Notes: generated by a model not told the origin, from the sequence alone. Shown: positions 33,116 to 43,106, counted from the first letter of the stretch. The stretch: DNA of 64,000 nt from an uncultured Prevotellaceae bacterium (GCA_900313615.1 OMRP01000001.1:372001-436000), one strand, 5' to 3'. Made by a program: numbers and translations.

Positions 33116-33691
33116 ATGCGTCTTATTCTCTCCAGCAACTCTCCACGTCGCCGCCAATTGTTGGCTGGTCTTGGCCTTCCTTTCGAAGTGCGGGTACTAC
33201 CCGATATCGACGAGTCTTATCCTGATGATCTCGCCGTAGACGATATCCCGGTTTTCATTGCACGTGAAAAGGCACAGGCATACCTGCCACTCATACAACC
33301 CGATGAATTGGTCATCACTGCCGATACGGTGGTGGTGCTTGACAACCGCATCCTCGGCAAGCCGGCTGACGCACAAGAGGCTGCCGAGATGCTCCGCGAC
33401 CTCTCGGGACGCACCCATAGGGTCATCACAGGGGTGTGTATCACGGGGAAAGACGTGCAACGAGCCTTCGCCGTCGTTTCCAACGTCACATTCAAACAGT
33501 TGGAGGAGAAGGAAATCACCTATTATGTCGAACATTATAAACCTTTCGACAAAGCTGGCGCTTACGGGATACAGGAGTGGATAGGATACATCGGCGTAAC
33601 GGGTTTAGAAGGCAGTTATTTCAATGTCATGGGACTGCCAGTGCAACGCATCTACGAAGAACTCAAAAAACTGGGTGTCACACCCCTATAA
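33116..33691 (+). CDS. maf: Maf-family nucleoside triphosphate pyrophosphatase (dTTP/UTP type)
   Basis: 191 residues. Hydrolyses non-canonical or modified NTPs (dTTP, UTP, m5UTP, pseudo-UTP in the YhdE type) to monophosphates. Motifs: LSSNSPRRRQLL at the N-terminus, EKAQAY (FIAREKAQAY), VITADTVVVLDNRILGKP with the catalytic Asp, and EWIGYIGVTGLEGSYFNVMGLP at the end, which fits the YhdE rather than YceF subgroup. No promoter box seen; a repeat precedes it. Confidence 0.92.
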   Translation: MRLILSSNSPRRRQLLAGLGLPFEVRVLPDIDESYPDDLAVDDIPVFIAREKAQAYLPLIQPDELVITADTVVVLDNRILGKPADAQEAAEMLRDLSGRTHRVITGVCITGKDVQRAFAVVSNVTFKQLEEKEITYYVEHYKPFDKAGAYGIQEWIGYIGVTGLEGSYFNVMGLPVQRIYEELKKLGVTPL

Positions 33692-33789
33692 GTCTTCTCT
33701 TTGATATTATTCTTTTATGCTATTTATTCGGGATAAAACAAAGAAATCACCTTTTTAATATTTTGTCCCTTAATTTTCTCCATTATTTA

Positions 33790-33837
33790 TTTAATCTTTT
33801 AATTTTTTAATTTCTCAATTTTTTAATCTTCCTAATT
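33790..33837. repeat. TTTAATC-type repeat at the MATE gene 3' end
   Basis: TTTAATCTTTTAATTTTTTAATTT units overlapping the last codons of the MATE gene (stop at 33807), so the protein's end (KIRKIKKLRN) is repeat-derived. Confidence 0.6.
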
Positions 33838-35162
33838 TTCCCCATCATCACCAACGCCACGATAGCTGATATCGTGTCGGAAGCTGGAAGAGCGGCCCAA
33901 ACGCCGTTCAAACCCCATATCAACGGCAGAACAAGCAACAAGGGCAATAAGAACAATAACTGCCGTGAAAGTGAGAGGAAAATACTGATTTTTACCCTGC
34001 CGATACATTGGAAAAAGTTCGTCACCACCATTTGGAAACCAATGATGGGAAATACCAACATATTGATGCGGATACCGTCGATGGCCATGCTGATGAGCGT
34101 GTCGTCGGTGGTAAACAATCGGGCACAATAATAGGGGAGGAACATGGCTATCAGCCAACCGAGAATCATGATGCCCGTAGCGGCCCAGATGGACAACTTT
34201 AACACACGCATCAGACGGTCGGTAAGATTGGCACCGTAGTTATAACCGGCAATAGGTTGCATACCTTGGTTCACACCCATCACGAACATCACGAACATCA
34301 TGCCGATGGAGTTGGCGATGCTGTAGGCTCCGACAGCCATGTCGCCGCCGTAATGAACAAATTGATTGTTCATGAAGATGACGATCACGCAGGCACAGAC
34401 GTTCATCAGGAAGGGGGAGATGCCTATGCTGATGATGTTTTTCACCAATGCACTTTTCAGACGATAGATGCCGCGCTGTAAATGCAATAGCTCTTTTTGG
34501 TTGGAGAACAACCTCAATTGCCATGCCATGGCCAAAGTCTGGGAGATGAGCGTGGCAAAGGCTGCACCACGGATACCCCATCCCCACCACCAGATGAACA
34601 CAACATCCAACAGAATGTTCATTGCCACAGTGAAGATAGTGGCATACATGGCATGGCGGGGCTTCGAGGCGGCACGCAGCACGGCATTCATTCCGAAATA
34701 CATGTGGGTAATCACATTGCCGCACAAAATCACTTCCATGAATTCACGGGCGTAAGGCAATGTCTGGTCGCTGGCGCCGAAAAAACGAAGGATGGGATTG
34801 AGGAAAAGAAGACACACCACGGCCACACAAAGACCAATGATTAGGTTCAACGTCACGGTATTGCCCAATAACTGCTGGGCAGTGCGATAGTCCTTCTGCC
34901 CCAGTTTCACGCTGATGGAGGTCGAAGAACCGACGCCTACGGCGGCACCAAAGGCGGCGCTGAGATTCATGAAGGGAAAGGTGACACCTAAACCGGCGAT
35001 GGCCTCCGGACCCACCACCTGGCCGATGAAGGCACGGTCGATGATATTGTACAAACTCGATGCTGTCATCGCTATCATTGCAGGTACGGCATACTGCACC
35101 AGCAGACGGCCTACAGGCTTCGTTCCTAATTCTAAGGTGGCTTTCTTGTTGTCCATGTTCAA
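33807..35162 (-). CDS. MATE-family multidrug/sodium antiporter
   Basis: 451 residues with about twelve membrane segments. N-terminal hallmarks: PAMIAMTASSLYNIIDRAFIG and GSSTSISVKLGQKD; the second half repeats the pattern (GVNQGMQPIAGYNYGA). DinF/VmrA-like branch of inner-membrane exporters that drive drugs or metabolites out with Na+ or H+. An alternative Met is two codons in (35156). Divergent from the S8 protease gene; own promoter box at 35171. Confidence 0.9.
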   Translation of the reverse strand: MNMDNKKATLELGTKPVGRLLVQYAVPAMIAMTASSLYNIIDRAFIGQVVGPEAIAGLGVTFPFMNLSAAFGAAVGVGSSTSISVKLGQKDYRTAQQLLGNTVTLNLIIGLCVAVVCLLFLNPILRFFGASDQTLPYAREFMEVILCGNVITHMYFGMNAVLRAASKPRHAMYATIFTVAMNILLDVVFIWWWGWGIRGAAFATLISQTLAMAWQLRLFSNQKELLHLQRGIYRLKSALVKNIISIGISPFLMNVCACVIVIFMNNQFVHYGGDMAVGAYSIANSIGMMFVMFVMGVNQGMQPIAGYNYGANLTDRLMRVLKLSIWAATGIMILGWLIAMFLPYYCARLFTTDDTLISMAIDGIRINMLVFPIIGFQMVVTNFFQCIGRVKISIFLSLSRQLLFLLPLLLVLPLIWGLNGVWAALPASDTISAIVALVMMGKIRKIKKLRN

Positions 35163-35170
35163 ATAATTTG

Positions 35171-35178
35171 CAAAATTA
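35171..35178 (-). promoter_or_regulatory. Bacteroidetes -7 box for the MATE gene
   Basis: TAATTTTG on the minus strand, only 8 nt before the ATG at 35162, implying a very short leader. Confidence 0.5.
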
Positions 35179-35223
35179 CAGAAAAAATGCTACTTGTTTG
35201 GACTTTTATGCGTTTTTTTTCCT

Positions 35224-35231
35224 TACTTTTG
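35224..35231 (+). promoter_or_regulatory. Bacteroidetes -7 box for the S8 protease-xseA unit
   Basis: TACTTTTG, 22 nt before the ATG at 35254; TTTG at 35197-35200 lies 23 nt upstream, slightly long spacing. Confidence 0.55.
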
Positions 35232-35253
35232 CAAATCACATCTCAAAAACGAT

Positions 35254-36666
35254 ATGAACAACAAGAAAAGACTATTCATTATGCTCTTCGCGGGGATGGC
35301 TCTCGCTTCCTTCGCACAGATAACCAAGGGTGTAAACTCGCCAAAAGGATATCCTTGGGGAAAATGCTTCATGTATAGGTTGTACCTCACAGATAAAAAG
35401 CCAACGGAGTATAAAATCAGCAAACCAGAACGGTTCCTTTCGCCAAAAGCCTTAGAAAGGAGGAAAAGACAAAACCTGGATGTTGATTCAACTGATTTGC
35501 CCATACCGCTTACTTACATTCACCAAATAGAGGCGCAAGGGGTAAAGGTGATGAGCCGAAGCAGATGGAATAACACGGTGGTGGTTCGTGTGGCCGATAA
35601 GGCAATGGTCGACAACTTGTTGCTTCTGCCTTTCGTGGGCAGCGCCAAAAAGGTGTGGTCTTCACCCGATACACTTAAAGTGGAACACCGCATGAAATGT
35701 ACCGATAAGTTCCCGGAGACTGACCGTAACGAAGGACATTACTACGGAGCGGGGGGGGCGCAGATTGGTCTGCTCAATGGAAAACCGCTCCACGACGCGG
35801 GGTTCAAAGGCAAAGGGATGACCATTGCCATCCTCGACGGGGGATTCATGAATGCCGACCGTATGGCGATGATGAAAAACATTAAGATTCTCGGACATCG
35901 CGATTTCGTGGCCACGCCAACAACTTCTATTTTCGACGAGACGGAACATGGCACAATGGTGCTCTCGTGCATGGGCATGAACCGACCGGAATATTTCGTG
36001 GGTACGGCTCCTGAAGCGGAATATTGGCTCTTGCGCTCGGAAGACAATGCCACCGAAACACTTGTTGAGGAGGACTATTGGGCGGCGGCGGTGGAGTTCG
36101 CCGACAGCGTGGGGGTGGATGTCATCAACAGTTCGTTGGGCTATCAGGATTTTGACGAGGAGGAGATGAACCATACCTATCCGGAATTGAACGGACATAC
36201 GGCACTCATATCTCGCACTGCGTCTATGTTGGCTTACAAGGGCATCATCCATGTGAATAGTGCGGGAAATGATGGAATGAATGTGTGGAAAAAAGTAAAT
36301 TTCCCTGCCGACGCCACAGATATTTTGGCCGTAGGAGCGGTAAACATGCTCAAAAATAACGCGGCGTTCAGCAGCGTGGGACCGTCGGACGATGGAAGGG
36401 TGAAACCGGATGTCATGTCACTGGGGAGTCCAGCGGCGGTGGTCGACGGCAAAGGGACGATAGGGTATAATATGGGTACATCGTTCTCTGCGCCTATCAT
36501 GGCGGGGATGGTGACCTGTCTATGGCAGGCGTTGCCTCATAAAACAGCCTTTGAAATCATGGACCTCGTGAGAAAAAGTGGAAATAACTATGATACGCCC
36601 AACAATGTGATGGGCTATGGCATACCCGATTTCTTGAAGGCATGGGAAAACGGCAGGAACAAATGA
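35254..36666 (+). CDS. Exported subtilisin-like serine protease (S8)
   Basis: 470 residues. Signal peptide (cleavage near SFAQ), an N-terminal propeptide-like region to about residue 150, then the S8 domain. The catalytic triad is readable: Asp in IAILDGGF, His in ETEHGTMVLSC, Ser in GTSFSAPIMAG; the oxyanion Asn is in VNSAGNDG. Start at 35254 from promoter position and signal peptide. There is no C-terminal sorting domain, so the periplasm is as likely as secretion. Its stop overlaps the xseA start as ATGA, an unusual pairing of a protease and a DNA repair gene that probably reflects compact packing only. Confidence 0.88.
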   Translation: MNNKKRLFIMLFAGMALASFAQITKGVNSPKGYPWGKCFMYRLYLTDKKPTEYKISKPERFLSPKALERRKRQNLDVDSTDLPIPLTYIHQIEAQGVKVMSRSRWNNTVVVRVADKAMVDNLLLLPFVGSAKKVWSSPDTLKVEHRMKCTDKFPETDRNEGHYYGAGGAQIGLLNGKPLHDAGFKGKGMTIAILDGGFMNADRMAMMKNIKILGHRDFVATPTTSIFDETEHGTMVLSCMGMNRPEYFVGTAPEAEYWLLRSEDNATETLVEEDYWAAAVEFADSVGVDVINSSLGYQDFDEEEMNHTYPELNGHTALISRTASMLAYKGIIHVNSAGNDGMNVWKKVNFPADATDILAVGAVNMLKNNAAFSSVGPSDDGRVKPDVMSLGSPAAVVDGKGTIGYNMGTSFSAPIMAGMVTCLWQALPHKTAFEIMDLVRKSGNNYDTPNNVMGYGIPDFLKAWENGRNK

Positions 36667-37967
36667 ATTCCGATGGCACTCTGTCGCTGTACGAACTGAA
36701 CAGTTTGGTGGCGGATGTGGTCAGCAGTCAACTCAACCATGAGTATTGGGTTGTGGCTGAACTCTCCGACGTGCATGAGCGGGGTGGTCATTGTTATATG
36801 GACCTCATCGAGAAGGACGAACAGTCGAACACGCCTGTGGCCCGTGCTCAAGCACGGTGTTGGCGTAGTCGATGGATGGTGCTGAGGGCTTATTTCGAGA
36901 GGTCAACGGGACAGCCTTTTTCAGCGGGCATCAAGGTGATGCTCAAGGTAAAAGCGCAGTTTCACGAAAACTATGGATTTGCATGGATTGTGTCTGATGT
37001 GAATCCGTCATTCACCATGGGCGACCTCGCATTACGACGTCAGGAAATACTGAGAACGTTGGAAGCGGAAGGGACTATCAACGACAACAAGCAACTGCCA
37101 TTCCCTCTCTTTGCCCAACGTGTGGCGGTAGTGTCAAGCGAAGGGGCGGCGGGATATGGCGATTTCAGAAATCAATTGCTGAACAACGACTACGGGTTGC
37201 GGTTTTGGGTGACGCTCTTCCCCTCGGTCATGCAGGGCGAAGGGGTGTCGCAAGGGGTCATTCAGGCACTAAATGCCATCAACCAACAAATCGACGACTT
37301 CGATGTGGTGGTCATTATTCGTGGCGGTGGTGCCACAAGTGACATGAGTGGTTTCGATACCTTGGAACTGGCTCGTCATGTGGCGAACTTTCCTCTGCCA
37401 ATCATCACGGGCATTGGGCACGACCGCGATGAGTGTGTGCTCGACATTGTGGCGCATCAGCATGTGAAGACACCAACGGCGGCTGCGGCTTTTCTGGTCG
37501 AACGTCTGAAAAGGGTGGCGGAACATATTGCTGAGATGCAACAGATGATAACCAGCAGGGTGTCGACAACGCTGGAAAGGGAGAGGCTGCGACTGGTCCG
37601 TCTGTCGTCTGTCATTCCTCAACAGGTGGGAATGGCGCTGATGAAAGAACGGAATAGACTAGGACAGATGAATGTGCGTATGGAGAATGCGCTCAACAAC
37701 AGCATCAGGCACCAACGGCATGTTATGGAACTGCTGTCGCAAAGGGTCCTTCCTGCTGCTAAGAGACATCTCACTGAACAACGGCATCGTATCGATATGC
37801 TGTCGCAGCGCATTGTGGCACTCGACCCGGAGATTCCTCTGAAGAGGGGTTACAGCATCACCATGCGCAATGGTCATGCCATAACCGATGCCTCTCTTTT
37901 ATGTCAGGGAGACATCATCACCACGCGTCTCGCCAAAGGGACCATCACGTCGGAAGTGAAATCATAA
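36663..37967 (+). CDS. xseA: Exodeoxyribonuclease VII large subunit
   Basis: About 434 residues. N-terminal OB fold (LYELNSLVADVVSSQL, WVVAELSDVHERGGHCYMDLIE), then the nuclease core with VVVIIRGGGATSDMSGFD and PIITGIGHDRDECVLDIVAHQHVKTPTAAAAFL, and a long coiled coil. Degrades single-stranded DNA from both ends together with XseB. Start at 36663 by ATGA overlap with the protease stop; 36642 is an alternative. The small subunit gene xseB, commonly next to xseA, is not found within the following 100 nt. Confidence 0.93.
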   Translation: MNSDGTLSLYELNSLVADVVSSQLNHEYWVVAELSDVHERGGHCYMDLIEKDEQSNTPVARAQARCWRSRWMVLRAYFERSTGQPFSAGIKVMLKVKAQFHENYGFAWIVSDVNPSFTMGDLALRRQEILRTLEAEGTINDNKQLPFPLFAQRVAVVSSEGAAGYGDFRNQLLNNDYGLRFWVTLFPSVMQGEGVSQGVIQALNAINQQIDDFDVVVIIRGGGATSDMSGFDTLELARHVANFPLPIITGIGHDRDECVLDIVAHQHVKTPTAAAAFLVERLKRVAEHIAEMQQMITSRVSTTLERERLRLVRLSSVIPQQVGMALMKERNRLGQMNVRMENALNNSIRHQRHVMELLSQRVLPAAKRHLTEQRHRIDMLSQRIVALDPEIPLKRGYSITMRNGHAITDASLLCQGDIITTRLAKGTITSEVKS

Positions 37968-38019
37968 TAGATGATTGATTTTTTTTATTGTTTATTGTTA
38001 GTATTTTAATTTTTCTTAG

Positions 38020-38027
38020 TATTTTTG
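38020..38027 (+). promoter_or_regulatory. Bacteroidetes -7 box for ilvE
   Basis: TATTTTTG, 42 nt before the ATG at 38070; a TTG lies 22 nt upstream. Confidence 0.6.
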
Positions 38028-38069
38028 CATGATAATTAGGCGTGAGTGTAAAAACCTAACCAAAAATAA

Positions 38070-39098
38070 ATGCTTATGAAAAATCTTGATTGGGCCAATT
38101 TGTCGTTTGGCTACATGAAAACGGATTACAACGTGAGATGTTACTACCGTGATGGAAAATGGGGCGAGATCGAGGTCAGCTCTGAAGAAAATATCAATAT
38201 CCACATGGCGGCAACGTGTCTGCACTATGGACAGGAGGCCTTTGAAGGACTGAAAGCATTCCGATGCCCCGACGGTAAGGTGCGTGTCTTCCGTATGGAT
38301 GAAAACGCGGCACGACTGCAGAGCACGTGTCGTGGTATCATGATGCCTGAAGTGCCCACGGAACTGTTCGAGGAGATGGTGACGAAAGTAGTGCGCCTCA
38401 ACCAGGAATATATTCCTACTTATGAAAGCGGCGCATCGCTATACATCCGGCCATTGCTCATTGGTACCAGTGCACAGGTGGGCGTGCATCCTGCAAAGGA
38501 GTATTTGTTCATGATATTCGTCACTCCTGTAGGTCCGTATTTCAAGGGAGGATTCTCCACCAATCCATACGTCATCGTTCGCGAATACGACCGCTCGGCC
38601 CCTCTCGGTACGGGTATATATAAGGTAGGTGGCAATTACGCTGCATCATTGCGTGCCAACGACTTGGCTCACCAAAAAGGATACGCATGTGAGTTCTATC
38701 TCGATGCGAAAGAGAAAAAATATATGGATGAGTGCGGAGCCGCTAACTTCTTTGGTATAAAAGACAATACTTATGTCACGCCGAAAAGCACATCCATCCT
38801 TCCTTCCATAACCAACAAGAGTCTCATGCAACTGGCTGAGGATTTGGGTATGAAGGTGGAACGTAGACCAATTCCCGAAGAAGAACTTGATACCTTCGAA
38901 GAGGCAGGCGCTTGTGGCACAGCAGCGGTCATATCGCCTATTTCTTATATCGACGACTTGGATACGGGCAAGCGTTTCACATTCTCCAAAGATGGAAAAC
39001 CAGGCCCCATCTCCTTCAAACTATATACCAAACTGCGCAACATTCAGTATGGCATAGAACCTGATGTCCATAACTGGACTAAAGTGGTGATGGAATAA
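38070..39098 (+). CDS. ilvE: Branched-chain amino acid aminotransferase
   Basis: 342 residues, class IV PLP transaminase of the longer BCAT type. HYGQEAFEGLKAFR, RPLLIGTSAQVGV, GTGIYKVGGNYAASL (PLP Lys in YKVGG) and CGTAAVISPI are family segments. Last step of Leu, Ile and Val synthesis or first of their breakdown. The start could also be the ATG two codons on (38076). Monocistronic with its own promoter and a following hairpin. Confidence 0.95.
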   Translation: MLMKNLDWANLSFGYMKTDYNVRCYYRDGKWGEIEVSSEENINIHMAATCLHYGQEAFEGLKAFRCPDGKVRVFRMDENAARLQSTCRGIMMPEVPTELFEEMVTKVVRLNQEYIPTYESGASLYIRPLLIGTSAQVGVHPAKEYLFMIFVTPVGPYFKGGFSTNPYVIVREYDRSAPLGTGIYKVGGNYAASLRANDLAHQKGYACEFYLDAKEKKYMDECGAANFFGIKDNTYVTPKSTSILPSITNKSLMQLAEDLGMKVERRPIPEEELDTFEEAGACGTAAVISPISYIDDLDTGKRFTFSKDGKPGPISFKLYTKLRNIQYGIEPDVHNWTKVVME

Positions 39099-39105
39099 AA
39101 TTACC

Positions 39106-39133
39106 GTCCGGGCGGATACCAATTCGCCCGGAC
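39106..39133 (+). terminator. Hairpin after ilvE
   Basis: A 9-bp stem (GTCCGGGCG with CGCCCGGAC) with a 10-nt loop, 8 nt after the ilvE stop. The T-tail is weak. Confidence 0.65.
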
Positions 39134-39139
39134 TTCATA

Positions 39140-39200
39140 CCCTCACTAGTAACTCTTCTCTCCACCTTCGTACCCCGCTACTCGTAACTCGTCACTCCTC
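39140..39200. repeat. Degenerate ACTCGT/ACTC repeats
   Basis: Scattered CTCGTAACTCGTCACTC units of the 1918-2080 heptamer family, running up to the trmB start. Confidence 0.6.
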
Positions 39201-39202
39201 AT

Positions 39203-39973
39203 ATGTCAAAAGGAAAATTGGCAAAGTTCGCCGATATGGCCACTTATAAAAACGTGTTCCAATACCCGTTCTCGGTGGCTGAACAGGTGCCCTTCGAGAT
39301 GAAAGGGCATTGGCGTGAACGCTATTTCCACAACGACCACCCCATCGTGCTCGAGCTGGGATGCGGAAAAGGTGAATATACCGTGGGGTTGGCAAAACTG
39401 TTCCCAGATGTCAATTTTATCGGTGTCGATATCAAAGGGGCGCGCATGTGGACGGGCGCCACGCAAGCACTGAAAGAAAATCTCGAAAATGTGGCATTCC
39501 TGCGCACCAACATCGAAATTATTGATCGATTTTTCGACACCGACGAGGTGCAGGAGATTTGGCTTACTTTTTCTGACCCACAGATGAAAAATCCAAGAAA
39601 ACGTCTCACCAGCACGTTCTTCATGGAACGTTATCGGAAGTTCCTAGTTGATGGGGGTATCGTTCATCTCAAAACTGACTCAAATTTCCTCTTTACATAC
39701 ACTACGCTGATGGTGAAAAAAAATAATCTGCCAGTACTCTTCACTACGGAAGATTTATACCACACCGAGGGTATCGATGCCGACACCCAGCGCATACTCG
39801 CCATTCAGACATATTATGAGAGCCAATGGATAGAACGTGGACTCAACATTCGCTATTTGAAGTTTCGCTTGCCTCATGGCGTTGCTTTGGAAGAGTCGGA
39901 GGAAGAGATACCGCTCGATTCCTACAGAAGTTATAAACGTACCACGCGAAGCCCGTTGGCGACGCGTAAATAA
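39203..39973 (+). CDS. trmB: tRNA (guanine-N7-)-methyltransferase
   Basis: 256 residues. Methylates G46 of tRNAs. SAM-binding motif [13 protein letters not shown], motif VDIKGARMW, and the signature [13 protein letters not shown] (usually DPWPKxxHxKRR; here the Pro-Trp is replaced by Pro-Gln-Met, as in many Bacteroidota). The C-terminal [18 protein letters not shown] is an extra basic tail. The start at 39203 follows a degenerate repeat. Confidence 0.92.
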   Translation: MSKGKLAKFADMATYKNVFQYPFSVAEQVPFEMKGHWRERYFHNDHPIVLELGCGKGEYTVGLAKLFPDVNFIGVDIKGARMWTGATQALKENLENVAFLRTNIEIIDRFFDTDEVQEIWLTFSDPQMKNPRKRLTSTFFMERYRKFLVDGGIVHLKTDSNFLFTYTTLMVKKNNLPVLFTTEDLYHTEGIDADTQRILAIQTYYESQWIERGLNIRYLKFRLPHGVALEESEEEIPLDSYRSYKRTTRSPLATRK

Positions 39974-40008
39974 TGCCATTTTCCCGACAAATCAAAAAAC
40001 CTTCACAT

Positions 40009-40875
40009 ATGAAGCACCTGGCCTCGTTGTTCGTTGCGTTGGCAACGTTAACACTGTGGATGTCATACGGCTGCTCTGACAAGAAAAACAATGCCAGTCA
40101 AGACGATTCGCTAGACGCACGTATCGACTTTGTACCTGTCGATACGGACACTGTGCCTGTTGACACCATGGAAGCAATCATCGCGGAAACACCTATGCCA
40201 AAGGCGGCCGACGAATTGTTCGACGACTTTCTGTTTAATTTTACCGCTAACAAAAAATTGCAATTTGAAAGGGTGAAATTTCCACTACCGGTGACTAAGG
40301 GAAAACAAACAACCCAACTCACCCAACAGCAGTGGAAAATGGAGAAGTTGTTCATGAAAGAGGGCTTCTACACCCTCATACTCGACAATGAGAAACAACT
40401 GTCGCTCTCGAAAGACACAACGGTGAACCATGTGGTCGTGGAAAAAGTGCAACTTGACACGAAAACGGTGGAGCAGTTTATCTTCAACCGCGAAAACGGA
40501 CTTTGGATGCTCACGGAAATCAACCACGATGCCATGGCGCAAAACAATAATGCGTCGTTCCTCGATTTCTATGCGAGATTTGCTTCCGATTCGATATTCC
40601 AGGTGCATAGTCTCAGCGAACCGGTGAAAACAACGGTGCCTGACCCCGACGATGACTTCAAAATGATTGATGGGGAATTCTATCCCGAACAGTGGCAGGA
40701 CTTCCAACCGCCTGTGTTGCCCAAGGGCTTTATCTACACCATCATTTATGGTCAGGAATACAAACAGAGCAAACAGAAAATTTTCATCATTAGGGGCATC
40801 TCCAACGGATTGGAAACGGAGATGACATTCCAAATAAAAGACGGGAAGTGGAAATTGGTGAAATTGCTACAATAA
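40009..40875 (+). CDS. DUF4348 lipoprotein
   Basis: 288 residues. Signal peptide with lipobox YGC (Cys near 22), an Asp-rich linker, then a DUF4348 domain (FDDFLFNFTANKKLQFERV; the FIYTIIYGQEYKQSKQKIF strand pair and the WKLVKLLQ end). A Bacteroidota-specific family of unknown function. The start at 40009 places the signal peptide at the N-terminus; an in-frame ATG at 39973 overlaps the trmB stop. Confidence 0.8.
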   Translation: MKHLASLFVALATLTLWMSYGCSDKKNNASQDDSLDARIDFVPVDTDTVPVDTMEAIIAETPMPKAADELFDDFLFNFTANKKLQFERVKFPLPVTKGKQTTQLTQQQWKMEKLFMKEGFYTLILDNEKQLSLSKDTTVNHVVVEKVQLDTKTVEQFIFNRENGLWMLTEINHDAMAQNNNASFLDFYARFASDSIFQVHSLSEPVKTTVPDPDDDFKMIDGEFYPEQWQDFQPPVLPKGFIYTIIYGQEYKQSKQKIFIIRGISNGLETEMTFQIKDGKWKLVKLLQ

Positions 40876-40928
40876 CCACCTTTTTACCTCCCCCTTAAAA
40901 CATCCCCTCATAACTCCCTTTCTCACAA

Positions 40929-41942
40929 ATGAAAGATATTCGTAATTACGACCTCACGGCACATAATACTTTTGGCATTCATGCCCAATGCAGGCAGTTC
41001 GTCGAATATTCTACCGCTGACGAGGCTCGCAAGGTGGCGCTGTCTTTGTCAGACAACGACAAACCACTGCTCATCATTGGAGCGGGAAGTAATCTGTTGC
41101 TCTCTGCCGACTTCCAAGGCATGGTGATACATGCGGCAGTGCTTGGACGAGAGGTGGAGGAACATGACGATGATGTCTTGCTTCGTTGCGGAGCGGGGGA
41201 GACCTTCGACGATATTGTGGAGTATGCCGTGGATAATGGATGGCATGGGGCGGAAAATCTTTCGCTCATTCCTGGTGAAGTGGGTGCATGCGCTGTGCAA
41301 AATATCGGTGCTTATGGCACCGAGGCTTGTGAGATTATTTCCTGCGTTGAGGCTGTCGACCTCAGTACGGGTGAGATGGTAACTATCCCTGCCTCGGCGT
41401 GCGAATATGCATACAGAGACAGTAGGTTCAAGCATGATTGGAAAAACCGCTTCCTCATCACATACGTCACGTTCCGGCTGGAAAAGGTGTTTCGTCCTCG
41501 ATTGGAGTATGGAAATATAAAAGCGTTCTTGGCGGAAAAGGGAATCTCTCAACCTGATGCACGGCAGTTACGCAATGCCATCATCGACATCCGAAATAGC
41601 AAGTTGCCGGATGTGAAAGTGTTGGGCAATGCGGGTAGTTTCTTCGTCAACCCGATAGTATCTCGTGAACAATTCCTTGCTATACACAATCAATATTTAG
41701 ATATGCCTTTCTATGAGGTGGACGATAATAGGGTAAAGATTCCTGCGGCGTGGCTCATCCAACAATGTGGTTGGAAAGGGCGCGACCTTGGCAGGGCTGG
41801 GGTGTATGAGAAACAGGCGCTCATCCTCGTCAATAGGGGTGGGGCGACGGGAAAAGACATCATTACATTGTGTGAAGCCATACAAAAGGATGTGTACCAA
41901 CGGTTTGCCATCTCCATACATCCGGAAGTGAACATCGTATAA
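40929..41942 (+). CDS. murB: UDP-N-acetylenolpyruvoylglucosamine reductase
   Basis: 337 residues, type I MurB. FAD-binding PLLIIGAGSNLLL, ENLSLIPGEVGACAVQNIGAYG, AYRDSRFK, and the catalytic Ser in LGNAGSFFVNP. The C-terminal Glu in SIHPEVNIV is the second catalytic residue. Makes UDP-MurNAc for peptidoglycan. NADPH-dependent, cytoplasmic. Followed 42 nt later by the PhnP-like hydrolase, a common order in Bacteroidota. Confidence 0.95.
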   Translation: MKDIRNYDLTAHNTFGIHAQCRQFVEYSTADEARKVALSLSDNDKPLLIIGAGSNLLLSADFQGMVIHAAVLGREVEEHDDDVLLRCGAGETFDDIVEYAVDNGWHGAENLSLIPGEVGACAVQNIGAYGTEACEIISCVEAVDLSTGEMVTIPASACEYAYRDSRFKHDWKNRFLITYVTFRLEKVFRPRLEYGNIKAFLAEKGISQPDARQLRNAIIDIRNSKLPDVKVLGNAGSFFVNPIVSREQFLAIHNQYLDMPFYEVDDNRVKIPAAWLIQQCGWKGRDLGRAGVYEKQALILVNRGGATGKDIITLCEAIQKDVYQRFAISIHPEVNIV

Positions 41943-41984
41943 CCCTTTCACCCCTTTACTTTTTTACCTTTTTACCCTTCAACA

Positions 41985-42761
41985 ATGCAACTCACATTTC
42001 TTGGTACTGGAACTTCGGGCGGCGTCCCTTCCATCGGATGTCGATGCGAGGTGTGCACCAGCGCCGATCCTCGTGACAACAGGTTGCGTGCGTCTGCAAT
42101 GGTGGAGACAGAGAACACACGCGTCATCATTGACTGCGGACCGGATTTCCGACAGCAGATGCTCAGGGTGCCGTTCCGGAAAATCGATGGGGTGCTGATA
42201 ACGCATATCCACTACGACCACGTGGCGGGTATCGATGACCTGAGACCATTTTGCTCCATCGACTATCCGAAACTTTACGATATCGACATTTTTGCCAACG
42301 AAGAAACGGCAAAGGCGCTTAGGCAAACAATGCCCTACTGCTTCCATGAGAATCATTATCCGGGAATACCCAAACTGGTGCTTAACGAAATACCGCCGCA
42401 CCAATCGTTCCGAATCGGCGACATCGAGGTGACTCCTTTCGTGGTTATGCACGGGCAGTTGCCGATATTTGCTTATCGCATAGGTTCATTGGCATATATC
42501 ACCGACATGAAGACCATCCAGCCTGAAGAGATGAAGTACCTTGAGGGGGTAGACACCCTGGTGGTCAACGCACTGAGATTCGAAAAAGAGCACCATTCCC
42601 ACCAACTGGTCGATGACGCCGTCGCTTTCGTTAAGAGCGTGGGAGCACGTCGAGCCTTCTTAATCCATGGCTCTCACGGCATTGGACTCCATGCAAAATC
42701 ATTTCATCGCCTTCCCGAAAATATTCAACTGGCTTACGATGGCCTAGTCATTGTGTTCTAA
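41985..42761 (+). CDS. Metallo-beta-lactamase-fold hydrolase, PhnP-like
   Basis: 258 residues. Starts FLGTGTSGGVPSIGCRCEVC, with the Cys pair that binds a structural zinc in PhnP; the dinuclear metal motif is THIHYDHVAGIDD, with later ligands His in VVMHGQLP, Asp in ITDMKT, and His in LIHGSHGIGLH. PhnP is a cyclic phosphodiesterase; without phn genes here the natural substrate is probably another cyclic phosphodiester. Cytoplasmic. Last gene of the murB unit. Confidence 0.88.
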   Translation: MQLTFLGTGTSGGVPSIGCRCEVCTSADPRDNRLRASAMVETENTRVIIDCGPDFRQQMLRVPFRKIDGVLITHIHYDHVAGIDDLRPFCSIDYPKLYDIDIFANEETAKALRQTMPYCFHENHYPGIPKLVLNEIPPHQSFRIGDIEVTPFVVMHGQLPIFAYRIGSLAYITDMKTIQPEEMKYLEGVDTLVVNALRFEKEHHSHQLVDDAVAFVKSVGARRAFLIHGSHGIGLHAKSFHRLPENIQLAYDGLVIVF

Positions 42762-43106
42762 GGCTCAATAACTAGTCTTTTATTATTTAGCTATTAGGTG
42801 TTGCTGGTAGGATGTCAACGGCCTCCTATTAACGACAGTTATAATGCGTAAGGACCGAATGATCAATGCTGAAAGAGAGTGCTGGATTTATTCTGCCCAT
42901 AAGGTTGTCTTTTCTTATGAATAGTTATGAAAACAAAAGACGCTGTTTTGCTTTTCCATTTGTTTTTGAGAGAATTTATTCTTCACACGTGCGGATTTTC
43001 CGACAATCCGTAACTAAAATGATGCTGAAAAACATAATCTAAAGTTAAAAACAGTTAAATATCTGCGATTTTTAAGCAAAAACTTTGTGGGTGGAATAAT
43101 CTTCTT
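42762..43106. other. Gene-free AT-rich stretch
   Basis: About 345 nt without an open frame of substance. One hairpin (CGGATT with AATCCG around 42993-43011). No tRNA fold seen. Confidence 0.5.

Noticed and set aside
42762-43106. tRNA or larger structured RNA in the gene desert
   Set aside because: No cloverleaf, T-arm GGTTCGAATCC-like sequence or CCA end found on either strand by eye.
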